The notes: generated from the letters alone by a model not told the origin. DNA of 7,759 nt from Acetobacteraceae bacterium (GCA_027306955.1 DAHUXX010000220.1:1-7759), one strand, 5' to 3'. Shown: positions 1-7,759, counted from the first letter of the stretch. A program made the numbers and translations.

Positions 1-338
1 TGCGGCAGGCGTGCGAGCAGGCTGGCGAGTTCGCCGCGGATGGTGGAGGCGGCCTCGGCGACGGCCAGCGCCGCGGTGGCGAGGGCTCCGCGCGTGGCCT
101 CCGCCTTGGCGATGGCCATGCCGTGGCGCGAGGCGGCTTCCAGGGCCGCGGCGCCGACCGCGCCGGCGGCGCCGGCGATGGCGTGGCAGGCGCGGCGGAA
201 CGGCTCCGCCTCAGCGGCGTCGGCGGCGCGCGCGAGCTCCGGCAGGAGGCGGTCGAGATCGGTGCCGAACAGGACCAGGATGGAGCGGACGTCCGACTCC
301 GGCAGGTCGGCGAGCAAGTCCGCGGCGAGCCCGCTCAT
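1..338 (-). CDS. Stand-alone HPt (histidine phosphotransfer) domain protein, C-terminus cut by window edge
   Basis: Reading from an ATG at 338 gives 112 residues before the window ends, with no stop reached. The protein is an alpha-helical, Ala-rich single domain. Residues 51-66 read CHAIAGAAGAVGAAAL, which matches the HPt signature around the phospho-accepting histidine (H-x-L-K/x-G-x-x-x-x-x-G-A). His52 is the likely phosphorylation site and Gly56 and Gly62-Ala63 are conserved positions; the Lys often found before the first Gly is Ala here. Free HPt proteins are cytoplasmic intermediates that pass phosphoryl groups between the receiver domain of a hybrid kinase and a downstream response regulator. 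HPt domains are about 90-110 residues, so the stop probably lies just past the edge. The gene starts 46 nt after the STAS gene on the same strand and is probably co-transcribed with it. No strong Shine-Dalgarno is seen; TGGG lies 7 nt before the ATG. The hybrid kinase at 2000-4594 lacks an HPt domain and is the obvious candidate partner, by inference. Confidence 0.8.
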   Translation of the reverse strand, partial: MSGLAADLLADLPESDVRSILVLFGTDLDRLLPELARAADAAEAEPFRRACHAIAGAAGAVGAAALEAASRHGMAIAKAEATRGALATAALAVAEAASTIRGELASLLARLP

Positions 339-384
339 GGGCGAACCCAGGGTTTGACGAGGTGGGCCAGGCTGGGCCGGGCGG

Positions 385-744
385 TCAGCGGGCCAGCGCC
401 CAGCCGAAATGCGCGGCGGCAAGGCGGCGCGGCGGGGCCGGCGGCGCGATGCCGAGGACGGAGGCGATGCCGAGGTCGCGCAGCAGGCGCAGCGGCTGGC
501 CAGAGGCGCCCTCCATCCGCAGCTTGCGGCCCTGGGCGGCGAGGCGGCGGAAAAGAAAGGAGAAGGCGCCGATGGCCGAGCCGTCGAGCCGGGTGACGCC
601 GCTGATGTCGAGGACCACGTCCGAGGTGTTGAGCAGGATCATCGCTTCCATGCCGTCCAGCATGTCGGGAGCGGAGCGGCCGTCGAGGCAACCGCGAAGA
701 ACCAGCCGCACCGTGTTGGATTCGCACATGATTCCGTCGAACAT
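385..744 (-). CDS. STAS-domain protein, anti-sigma-factor-antagonist type
   Basis: The protein has 119 residues if the ATG at 744 is used; a second in-frame ATG at 729 would give 114. Residues 42-90 have the STAS core pattern: a hydrophobic strand ending VVLDISGVTRLDGSAIGAF, then a helix and the strand GRKLRMEG, then a helix ending in RLLRDLGI. This is the fold of SpoIIAA/RsbV-like anti-anti-sigma factors, cytosolic proteins that bind an anti-sigma kinase or similar partner and are switched by Ser phosphorylation. In SpoIIAA/RsbV the loop reads D-S-S/T-G and the first Ser is phosphorylated. Here the loop is Asp54-Gly55-Ser56, so the usual Ser is Gly and only the second position keeps a hydroxyl. 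The C-terminal 20 or so residues are Pro/Ala/Arg-rich. The gene is followed after 46 nt by the HPt gene and preceded by a likely promoter at 818-847. No anti-sigma kinase or PP2C phosphatase is in the window. The family call is firm; the partner is unknown. Confidence 0.82.
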   Translation of the reverse strand: MFDGIMCESNTVRLVLRGCLDGRSAPDMLDGMEAMILLNTSDVVLDISGVTRLDGSAIGAFSFLFRRLAAQGRKLRMEGASGQPLRLLRDLGIASVLGIAPPAPPRRLAAAHFGWALAR

Positions 745-817
745 AAACCTGGGCCCCAAGATGATCCAGGCTGCTCTCCGCAAGCGGCATGCCACGTTTC
801 TCCGTGGGATTCCGGTT

Positions 818-847
818 ATTCTAAGCGGTGCGATTTGCGTTTTGCAA
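818..847 (-). promoter_or_regulatory. Putative sigma70-type promoter for the STAS-HPt genes
   Basis: On the minus strand, TTGCAA (plus 842-847) could serve as the -35 element. It is followed by an 18-nt spacer and TAGAAT (plus 818-823), which matches the -10 consensus TATAAT at five of six positions. Transcription would start near 811, giving a leader of about 67 nt before the STAS ATG at 744. It sits in the only AT-rich stretch of the window. This is a pattern match only. TTGCAA is also part of the repeated motif described at 830-893, so the -35 may overlap an operator. Confidence 0.5.
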
Positions 848-893
848 GGCGATTCGCGGAATAGTGAATCTGAGATTGCAAATTGCGATTCGC
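830..893. repeat. Repeated TTGCAA and GCGATTCGC motifs over the STAS promoter
   Basis: The unit TTGCAA followed by GCGATTCGC occurs twice on the plus strand: at 842-857 with one base between the halves, and at 876-893 with three bases between. A degenerate third copy of the second half, GCGATTTGC, is at 830-838. A short inverted repeat GATTC/GAATC lies at 851-855 and 866-870. The copies flank or overlap the proposed -35 element, so they could be binding sites for a regulator of the STAS-HPt genes. No known regulator's site is recognised. Confidence 0.45.
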
Positions 894-910
894 TGCCGGG
901 CGGCTTCCCT

Positions 911-926
911 GGCCGCGGGCGCGGCC
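911..926 (-). terminator. GC-only hairpin directly after the CDF stop codon
   Basis: GGCCGCGGGCGCGGCC is a perfect inverted repeat with 7-bp arms and a 2-nt centre (6-bp stem with a 4-nt loop in practice). It abuts the TGA of the CDF gene. There is no U-tract after it in the minus direction, so it is not a classic intrinsic terminator. It may slow or stop transcription or protect the mRNA end, or be a chance product of high GC. Confidence 0.3.
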
Positions 927-1871
927 TCAGATGACGTTCGCCGGGGCGAGGGCGCAGGTTTGCGCGAGTTCCGGGGTTTCGACCTGGAACGTGGCATGGC
1001 CGATGCGGAAGCGGGCGCGCACCGCGTGCTCCGCCTCGCGGAGCAGTGCCGTGGGGTCGCCGCTGGCCTGGACCAGGTGCGCGGTCAGCGCGGTGGTGGT
1101 GGTGCTGAGGCCCCAGACGTGCAGGTCGTGGACGTCCGCGACGCCCGGCAGGGCACGCAGCGTTGCCTCGACGGCCGCGAGGTCGATGCCCTCGGGCACG
1201 GCGTCCATCGCGAGGTTCGCGGAAGCGCGCAGCAGGCCCCACGTGCCGGCCACGATCACCGCGACAATGGCGAGGCTGGAGACCGGGTCGAGCCAGTTCC
1301 AGCCGGTGAGGGTGATGAGCAGGCCGGTCACGACGACCCCCACCGAGACGCCGGCGTCCGCGGCCATGTGCAGGAAGGCTCCCCTCACGTTGAGGTCGTC
1401 GTGGCGGCCGCGCATGAACATCAGCGCCGTCGCGCCGTTGATGACGATGCCGAGGGCGGCCACTCCCATCACCGTGACACCGCCGACCGGCGCCGGGCTG
1501 GCGAAGCGGCGAATGGCCTCGAGCGCGATGGCGCCGCAGCTGATCAGCAGCACGACGGCGTTGGCCAGCGAGGCGAGGATGGTGGTCCGGCCCCAGCCGT
1601 AGGTGCGCGCGCTGCTCGGGCCGCGGGCGGCGAGGGCCGCCGCGCCCCAGGCGGCCAGGAGGCCGAGCACGTCGCCGAAATTGTGCGTGGCGTCGGCGAG
1701 CAGCGCCATGGAGTGCGCGAGGATGCCGTAGAAGACCTGGGCGGCGACGAAGGCGGCGTTCAGCGCCGTGCCGATGGCGAAGGCGGCACCGACCGAGGAA
1801 GGCGCATGATGGTGGCCATGCGCGTGGGCGTGGTCGTGCCCGTGGGCAGGGTCGTGGTGATCGTGCGTCAT
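927..1871 (-). CDS. Cation diffusion facilitator (CDF) family metal efflux transporter, CzcD/ZitB-like
   Basis: A 314-residue protein, close to the roughly 310 residues of ZitB-type CDF proteins, which exchange cytoplasmic Zn2+ (sometimes Co2+, Cd2+ or others) for protons across the inner membrane. The first 22 residues contain 11 His, a cytosolic metal-binding tail typical of zinc-type members. Six membrane segments follow, roughly at residues 27-48, 52-77, 95-120, 130-152, 163-187 and 196-214. The transport site is visible as His63-x3-Asp67 (ATHNFGD) in segment 2 and His168-x3-Asp172 (HMAAD) in segment 5, the two HxxxD motifs of zinc-transporting CDFs. The cytosolic C-terminal domain carries the conserved HDLHVW at 248-253. 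The ATG at 1871 was chosen because GGGGGA lies 3 nt before it and the His-rich tail begins there; a longer frame to 1946 adds an unlikely Arg/Pro-rich extension. The gene lies between the hybrid kinase and the STAS-HPt pair on the same strand. Substrate specificity cannot be settled from sequence. Confidence 0.93.
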   Translation of the reverse strand: MTHDHHDPAHGHDHAHAHGHHHAPSSVGAAFAIGTALNAAFVAAQVFYGILAHSMALLADATHNFGDVLGLLAAWGAAALAARGPSSARTYGWGRTTILASLANAVVLLISCGAIALEAIRRFASPAPVGGVTVMGVAALGIVINGATALMFMRGRHDDLNVRGAFLHMAADAGVSVGVVVTGLLITLTGWNWLDPVSSLAIVAVIVAGTWGLLRASANLAMDAVPEGIDLAAVEATLRALPGVADVHDLHVWGLSTTTTALTAHLVQASGDPTALLREAEHAVRARFRIGHATFQVETPELAQTCALAPANVI

Positions 1872-1999
1872 CGTTCCCCCGGCGACGGGCCTCCCGGCAG
1901 GGCGCCCGCGACAGGGCGGGGCCCGGAAGGCGATCGCGCGTCCCATAGACCTTGTCGCGGCGACAGGGTCAAGGACGGCGCCGGCGGCGGCGGCGGCGC
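1872..1999. other. Intergenic region between the hybrid kinase and the CDF gene
   Basis: This 128-nt gap should hold any control region specific to the CDF gene. It has a near-perfect inverted repeat at 1948-1970, three copies of a GCGAC(A)GGG motif (1882-1889, 1908-1916, 1960-1968) and a run of CGG triplets at 1982-1998 next to the kinase stop. No convincing -10/-35 pair and no U-tract terminator are visible, so read-through from the kinase gene is possible. Confidence 0.5.
1948..1970. repeat. Inverted repeat, 11-bp arms, between kinase and CDF genes
   Basis: GACCTTGTCGC (1948-1958) and GCGACAGGGTC (1960-1970) are inverted with one central base and one mismatch. The inner 6 bp, TGTCGC/GCGACA, are perfect. 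As RNA the mismatch is a G-U pair on the plus strand but a C-A clash on the minus strand, and no T-run follows in either direction. A dyad operator is therefore as likely as a terminator. It lies 77 nt upstream of the CDF start codon. Confidence 0.4.
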
Positions 2000-4594
<2,595 letters not shown>

Positions 4595-4600
4595 GGCACA

Positions 4601-4612
4601 GGCGCGCGCGCC
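4601..4612. repeat. Perfect 12-bp palindrome just upstream of the kinase start
   Basis: GGCGCGCGCGCC is its own reverse complement. It lies 6 nt upstream of the ATG at 4594, where a Shine-Dalgarno would be expected. It could be an operator or a stem that lowers kinase translation, but alternating GC runs arise easily in DNA this GC-rich. Confidence 0.3.
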
Positions 4613-4621
4613 GGGGAAACG

Positions 4622-5053
4622 CTATTGGTTTCGCTTGCTCTTCGTTGCGGGCCGTTGTCGGGCGGTCAGGGCCCGGGATGCGACGAGGGCGCGGGGTGCG
4701 ACGAGGGCGTGGCTGCGGCGGACGATGAAGGCGACCTCGTCCCAATCGGGGTGGTTCCCGTCGGGGACGTCCTGGCCGGCTTCGTGCCCAACCGGTGCGG
4801 GTTCGAGATAAATGCCGATCCAGCCCTTGTGGCCGAGATAGGGCGGACGGAAGAAACGCGCCGGGGCGGCCTCGATGAGCATCGCGGCGGTGCCAGGCGG
4901 GGCCTTGCACCAGACGGCTTCGCGGTCGTGGTGCGCACTGGCCAGCGCGAAGATGCGGTCGCGGACACGGAAGGTGGGGATTTCCCAGGTTTCCTGTTCC
5001 ACGGCCTGCGGCAGGGCGAGGCAGATGCGGCGCAGGCGGGTGATCGGGCGCAT
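4622..5053 (-). CDS. MmcQ/YjbR family protein (double-wing fold)
   Basis: A 143-residue protein. Residues about 4-112 match the MmcQ/YjbR family: an N-terminal helix with LPQAVEQETW, the strand pair PTFRVRDRIFALAS, then WCKAPPGTAAMLIEA, RFFRPPYLGHKGWIGIYL and the helix WDEVAFIVRRSHALV. The family has a small fold related to DNA-binding double-wing proteins. It is widespread and largely of unknown role; DNA binding has been suggested but no reaction is assigned. The last 30 or so residues are a basic tail with imperfect hexapeptide repeats (ALVAPR, ALVASR, ALTARQ), probably disordered. The ATG at 5053 matches the usual family start; the reading frame stays open far upstream, but that part overlaps the AceE-like gene and has no sensible protein content. 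The gene starts 23 nt after the AceE-like stop and ends 27 nt before the kinase start, so it is probably in one transcript with them. Confidence 0.85.
   Translation of the reverse strand: MRPITRLRRICLALPQAVEQETWEIPTFRVRDRIFALASAHHDREAVWCKAPPGTAAMLIEAAPARFFRPPYLGHKGWIGIYLEPAPVGHEAGQDVPDGNHPDWDEVAFIVRRSHALVAPRALVASRALTARQRPATKSKRNQ
4675..4710. repeat. 18-bp tandem duplication inside the MmcQ/YjbR gene tail
   Basis: Two adjacent 18-nt units (4675-4692 and 4693-4710) agree at 16 of 18 positions. They encode the repeated ALVAPR and ALVASR hexapeptides. A weak third copy precedes them at 4657-4674. The unit length keeps the reading frame, so copy number could vary without breaking the protein. Confidence 0.7.
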
Positions 5054-5076
5054 GGGGGCCGGCGAGCGGGGGCGCG

Positions 5077-7470
5077 TCAGCCGAGCAGGGCGGCGGCGCA
5101 GGCGTCCAGGATCGCGTCCGTGTCGATACCGTATTCGCAGTAGAGGTCCGGGATGTCGCCACCCTGGCCGAAATGGTCCGGACCGAGGGGGATGACGCGC
5201 TGGCCGCGCACGGCGCCGATCCAGGCGTGGGCGGCGGGGTGGCCGTCGAGCACGGTGACCAGCGCCGCGTCGTGGGCGAGCGGGGCGAGGATCGTTTCGA
5301 TGTGCGATTCCCGGTGCTCGCCCGAGCGGCGGGCGCGGCCGGCGGCGAGCCAGCCGGCGTGCAGGCGGTCGGGGCTGGTGACGGCGAGCAGGCCGGCGCC
5401 CGGGACTTCCTCGGCGAGCTGCGCGAAGGCGGCGTTTGCCTCCGGGGCGACGGGGCCCTGGTAGGCGATGGCGATGCGCGAGCCTGGCGCGGGCGGCACG
5501 ATCCAGTGGGCGCCGGCGATGACGTGCCCGGCGTTCAGGGCGCGCGGGACCTGGTCGAGCTGGCGGGTGGAGAGGCGCAGCCAGACGGCGCTGCCCTCCG
5601 GCTGCTGCATGTGGACGAAGGCGTGGCGCAGGAGGATGGCGAGTTCGTCCGCGTGCGCGGGCTCGTAGCTGGCGAGGCGGTCGGTGCTGATGCCGATGAG
5701 CGGTGTGTTGACCGACTGGTGCTGTCCGCCCTCCGGCGCGAGCGTGATGCCGGAGGGGGTGGAGACGAGGAGGAAGCGCGCGTCCTGGTAGCAGGCGTAG
5801 AGCAGCGCATCGAGGCCGCGGTTGACGAACGGGTCGTAGACGGTGCCGACGGGCAGCAGGCGGGCGCCGTGGAGGGATGTCGAGAGGCCGGCGGCGGCGA
5901 GGACCAGGAACAGGTTCTGCTCCGCTATGCCGAGTTCCACGTGCTGGCCGGAGGGCGTCATGCCCCAGCGCTGGGCGGAGGCGAGCTTGGCGTCGCGGAA
6001 GACGTCGTTGCGGGTGTGGCGGTCGAACACGCCGCGGCGGTTCACCCAGGGGCCGAGATTGGTGGAGACGGTGACATCCGGCGAGGTGGTGAGGATGTGG
6101 GCGGCGAGGTCCCTGGCCTCGCCCTGCCCGCGGCCGATCTCGGCGAGGATCTCGCCGAACGCGGCCTGGGTGGAGAGCTTGCGGCCGGGAAAGCGGGGGG
6201 CGGGAAGTGCCGAGGGCACCTGCACCTCGGGCGCGGACAGGGCGCGGCCCTCGGGCGAGAGCGGCTTGGCGAAGGGGACGGATTTGATAAAGGACAGAAA
6301 CGAGTCCGGGTTCTCGACGCCCTCGGCGATGTCCCATTCATGGCCTTCGCGCACGCCCATCGCGGCGCGGAACCCGTGCATCTGCTCCGGCGACATCAGG
6401 CCGGCATGGTTGTCCTTGTGGCCGGCGAAGGGCAGGCCCATGCCCTTGATGGTGTAGGCGATGAAGCAGGTGGGCTGATCGCCGGCGGCGTCCGCGGCGC
6501 GGAAGGCTTCCAGCAACGTGCCGAGGTCGTGGCCGCCGAGGTTGGTCATCAGGGCGGCAAGCTCGTCGTCCGAGAGCGGGTCGATGATGGCGCGCAGGCT
6601 GGGGTCGCGGCCGTGGTCGGCGAGCAGCGCCGCGCGCCAGGCGGCACCGCCCTGGAAGGTGAGCGCGGAATAGAGCGAGTTCGGGCAGTCGTCGATCCAG
6701 GAGCGCAACGTTTCGCCGCCCGGCCGGGCGAAGGCGGCCTCCAGCATGCGGCCGTATTTGAGGGTGACGACGTTCCAGCCCATGTCGCGGAACAGGCCCT
6801 CGATGCGGCCGAAGAGGCGGTCCGGGACAACGGAATCGAGGCTCTGCCGGTTGTAGTCGATGACCCACCAGACGTCGCGGATGTCGTGTTTCCAGCCCTC
6901 CAGCAGGGCTTCGTAGATGTTGCCCTCGTCGAGTTCCGCGTCGCCGGCGACCGCGATGTGGCGGCCGTGCGGCAGCCATTCGGGGGCGAGCGCGTGCAGG
7001 CGCGCGTAGTCGGCGATGAGGGCGGAGAAGCTGGTCAGCGCCACGCCCAGGCCGACGGAGCCGGTGGAGAAGTCAACCTCCGACCCGTCCTTGACGCGCG
7101 AGGGGTAGGGCTGGGCGCCGCCCAACGCGCGCAGGCCCGCCATCTTGTCCACCGTCTGGCGGCCGAGAAGGAGGTTGATGGCGTGGAACACGGGGCCGGC
7201 GTGCGGCTTGATGGCGACGCGGTCCTGCGGGCGGAGGATGGCGAAGTAGAGCGCCGTCATGATCGCGGTGACGGAGGCGCAGGAAGCCTGGTGGCCACCG
7301 ACCTTGAGCCCGTCGCGGCTGGGGCGGATGTGGTTGGCGTGGTGGATCATCCAGGCGCTGAGCCAGAGCAGCTTTTTTTCCACCACGCGCAGGCGGGCGA
7401 GCAGCGCGTCGTCCAACGTGGTGGCAGCGGCGCGGGGGGGCTGCGGGCGCGGGCGCGCCGGCGCGTTCAC
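5077..7470 (-). CDS. AceE/transketolase-type thiamine diphosphate enzyme (homodimeric 2-oxoacid dehydrogenase E1-like)
   Basis: A 797-residue ThDP enzyme. The Pyr/PP-domain order and motifs follow AceE more closely than true transketolase. GLKVGGHQAS (54-63) and KPHAGPVFHA (88-97) resemble the AceE GGH and GHxxP regions. The ThDP/Mg motif runs from Gly176-Asp177 (GDAELDEGN) to Asn207 in IDYNRQSLD. GGHDLGTLLEAF (312-323) and YTIKGMGLP (339-347) follow, with His351/His355 near the AceE active-site His region. Catalytic Glu517 sits in GIAEQN, and APEGGQH (Glu580, His584) matches the AceE GEGLQH motif. Substrate is probably a 2-oxoacid such as pyruvate or 2-oxobutyrate, or a ketose; this is unresolved. 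It is about 90 residues shorter than E. coli AceE (887), mostly in the N-terminal and linker parts, and no E2 or E3 gene is nearby. The start is GTG, with TGGAG ending 6 nt before it, and it overlaps the malonyl-CoA decarboxylase stop. Confidence 0.88.
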   Translation of the reverse strand: MNAPARPRPQPPRAAATTLDDALLARLRVVEKKLLWLSAWMIHHANHIRPSRDGLKVGGHQASCASVTAIMTALYFAILRPQDRVAIKPHAGPVFHAINLLLGRQTVDKMAGLRALGGAQPYPSRVKDGSEVDFSTGSVGLGVALTSFSALIADYARLHALAPEWLPHGRHIAVAGDAELDEGNIYEALLEGWKHDIRDVWWVIDYNRQSLDSVVPDRLFGRIEGLFRDMGWNVVTLKYGRMLEAAFARPGGETLRSWIDDCPNSLYSALTFQGGAAWRAALLADHGRDPSLRAIIDPLSDDELAALMTNLGGHDLGTLLEAFRAADAAGDQPTCFIAYTIKGMGLPFAGHKDNHAGLMSPEQMHGFRAAMGVREGHEWDIAEGVENPDSFLSFIKSVPFAKPLSPEGRALSAPEVQVPSALPAPRFPGRKLSTQAAFGEILAEIGRGQGEARDLAAHILTTSPDVTVSTNLGPWVNRRGVFDRHTRNDVFRDAKLASAQRWGMTPSGQHVELGIAEQNLFLVLAAAGLSTSLHGARLLPVGTVYDPFVNRGLDALLYACYQDARFLLVSTPSGITLAPEGGQHQSVNTPLIGISTDRLASYEPAHADELAILLRHAFVHMQQPEGSAVWLRLSTRQLDQVPRALNAGHVIAGAHWIVPPAPGSRIAIAYQGPVAPEANAAFAQLAEEVPGAGLLAVTSPDRLHAGWLAAGRARRSGEHRESHIETILAPLAHDAALVTVLDGHPAAHAWIGAVRGQRVIPLGPDHFGQGGDIPDLYCEYGIDTDAILDACAAALLG
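7467..7470 (-). other. GTGA stop/start overlap, translational coupling
   Basis: The GTG start of the AceE-like gene (7470-7468) shares bases with the TGA stop of the malonyl-CoA decarboxylase gene (7469-7467). A Shine-Dalgarno GGAG (plus 7477-7480) lies 6 nt upstream, inside the decarboxylase gene. This arrangement usually means coupled translation from one mRNA, and it decides the GTG start. Confidence 0.8.
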
Positions 7471-7759
7471 GAGGCGCTCCAGCCGCGGGCGAGGCGGCGG
7501 ACGGCGGTGGCGGCGTTGCGCTTGCCTTCCCCCGCGTAGTCCTCGTGGTTCTGGTCGATGCGGCCGGGGTCGTAGAGGTAGTTGACCATCACGCCGGCAC
7601 TTTCGCGCAGGCCCTTTTCGGAGGTATCGGCGAGGAGGTTGATTCGTTCCACTCTGGCACCGTTGGCGAGATGGAAATGGGCGACGGGGTCGAGCGCGCG
7701 GCGGCCGCGGCTTTCGACCATCACGTAGCGCGCGGCCAGTCGCGGCAGGATGGGCTCCA
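7467..7759 (-). CDS. Malonyl-CoA decarboxylase, C-terminal 96 residues (5' part outside window)
   Basis: The frame is open to the right edge, giving 96 complete residues and a TGA stop at 7467-7469. The visible segment includes RALDPVAHFHLANGARVERI, LADTSEKGLRESAGVMVNYL and NHEDYAGEG, which are the conserved C-terminal catalytic blocks of malonyl-CoA decarboxylase (malonyl-CoA to acetyl-CoA plus CO2). The His of FHLxNGA corresponds, from memory of the human enzyme, to its catalytic His. Bacterial members are cytosolic and are often found with malonate uptake and malonyl-CoA synthetase genes; none of those is in this window. An internal GTG at 7724 should not be taken as the start, because homology continues upstream of it (PRLAARYV). 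The gene is translationally coupled to the AceE-like gene that follows. Confidence 0.92.
   Translation of the reverse strand, partial: EPILPRLAARYVMVESRGRRALDPVAHFHLANGARVERINLLADTSEKGLRESAGVMVNYLYDPGRIDQNHEDYAGEGKRNAATAVRRLARGWSAS

Larger units (their letters stand above)
745..926. other. Intergenic region upstream of the STAS gene, containing the AT-rich patch
   Basis: This 182-nt gap separates the CDF stop from the STAS start. Positions about 808-893 are near half A+T, in sharp contrast to the rest of the window. They hold a promoter candidate and repeated TTGCAA and GCGATTCGC motifs, listed separately. The STAS leader (about 811-745) has two short potential stems: CCACG/CGTGG at 792-796 with 803-807, and CCTGG/CCAGG at 748-752 with 766-770. 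I see no credible small ORF or RNA gene. Confidence 0.6.

Noticed and set aside
335..790. Minus-strand frame of 151 codons over the STAS gene
   Set aside because: It is the alternative frame of the STAS gene, Arg/Pro/His-rich, and lacks the STAS pattern.
385..1242. An N-terminally extended STAS protein starting at 1242
   Set aside because: The extension is Arg/Pro/Gly/His-rich, overlaps the CDF coding region and crosses the AT-rich promoter region. The STAS domain needs only the part from 744.
1982..1998. Run of CGG triplets after the kinase stop as a functional repeat
   Set aside because: Short simple-sequence run of a kind expected by chance in such GC-rich DNA.
4622..6337. A 571-residue protein joining a long upstream segment to the MmcQ/YjbR domain
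   Set aside because: The upstream part is an Arg/Pro-rich out-of-frame shadow of the AceE-like gene. The family domain begins at the ATG at 5053.
5173..7539. Long open frame on the plus strand (788 codons) opposite the AceE-like gene
   Set aside because: Low-complexity Gly/Ala/Val/Glu/Asp composition, no motifs, and fully antisense to a gene with clear ThDP-enzyme motifs.
7467..7724. A separate 85-residue protein starting at the GTG at 7724
   Set aside because: The frame stays open to the window edge and the upstream residues (PRLAARYV) continue the malonyl-CoA decarboxylase match, so this is the end of a larger gene.

Overview
The window is very GC-rich bacterial DNA, roughly 70% or more by eye. 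Every gene I can support lies on the minus strand, so transcription runs from position 7759 towards 1. The protein families, the GC content and the very GC/GCC-rich codon use fit an alphaproteobacterium, perhaps of the Rhodospirillales/Acetobacteraceae type. That placement is inference; no taxonomic marker gene is present. I see no rRNA, tRNA, insertion sequence, phage gene or CRISPR array.

Right part (7759 to 4622), in transcription order. First comes the C-terminal end of a malonyl-CoA decarboxylase whose 5' part lies outside the window. Next is a 797-aa thiamine-diphosphate enzyme of the AceE/transketolase type, whose GTG start overlaps the decarboxylase stop in a GTGA junction. Then, 23 nt on, comes a 143-aa MmcQ/YjbR-family protein. 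This is a tight metabolic block.

Middle (4594 to 2000). Only 27 nt after the MmcQ/YjbR gene starts an 864-aa membrane-bound hybrid histidine kinase with a large periplasmic sensor region, HisKA and HATPase domains and two receiver domains, but no HPt domain of its own.

Left part (1871 to 1). After a 128-nt gap comes a 314-aa cation diffusion facilitator (probably Zn2+/Co2+ efflux) with a His-rich N-terminus. After a 182-nt gap, which holds the only AT-rich patch in the window and a good sigma70-like promoter candidate, come a small STAS-domain protein and a stand-alone HPt protein that runs off the left edge. A plausible reading is a split phosphorelay (hybrid kinase to free HPt) that acts on a STAS/partner-switch output, with a metal exporter encoded between its parts. 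The presence of the parts is visible in the sequence; the wiring is inference.

I found no clearly unprecedented system. The points most worth a second look are the translationally coupled malonyl-CoA decarboxylase/AceE-like pair, the split phosphorelay with a STAS protein lacking the usual phosphorylatable serine, and the repeated TTGCAA / GCGATTCGC motifs over the STAS promoter.
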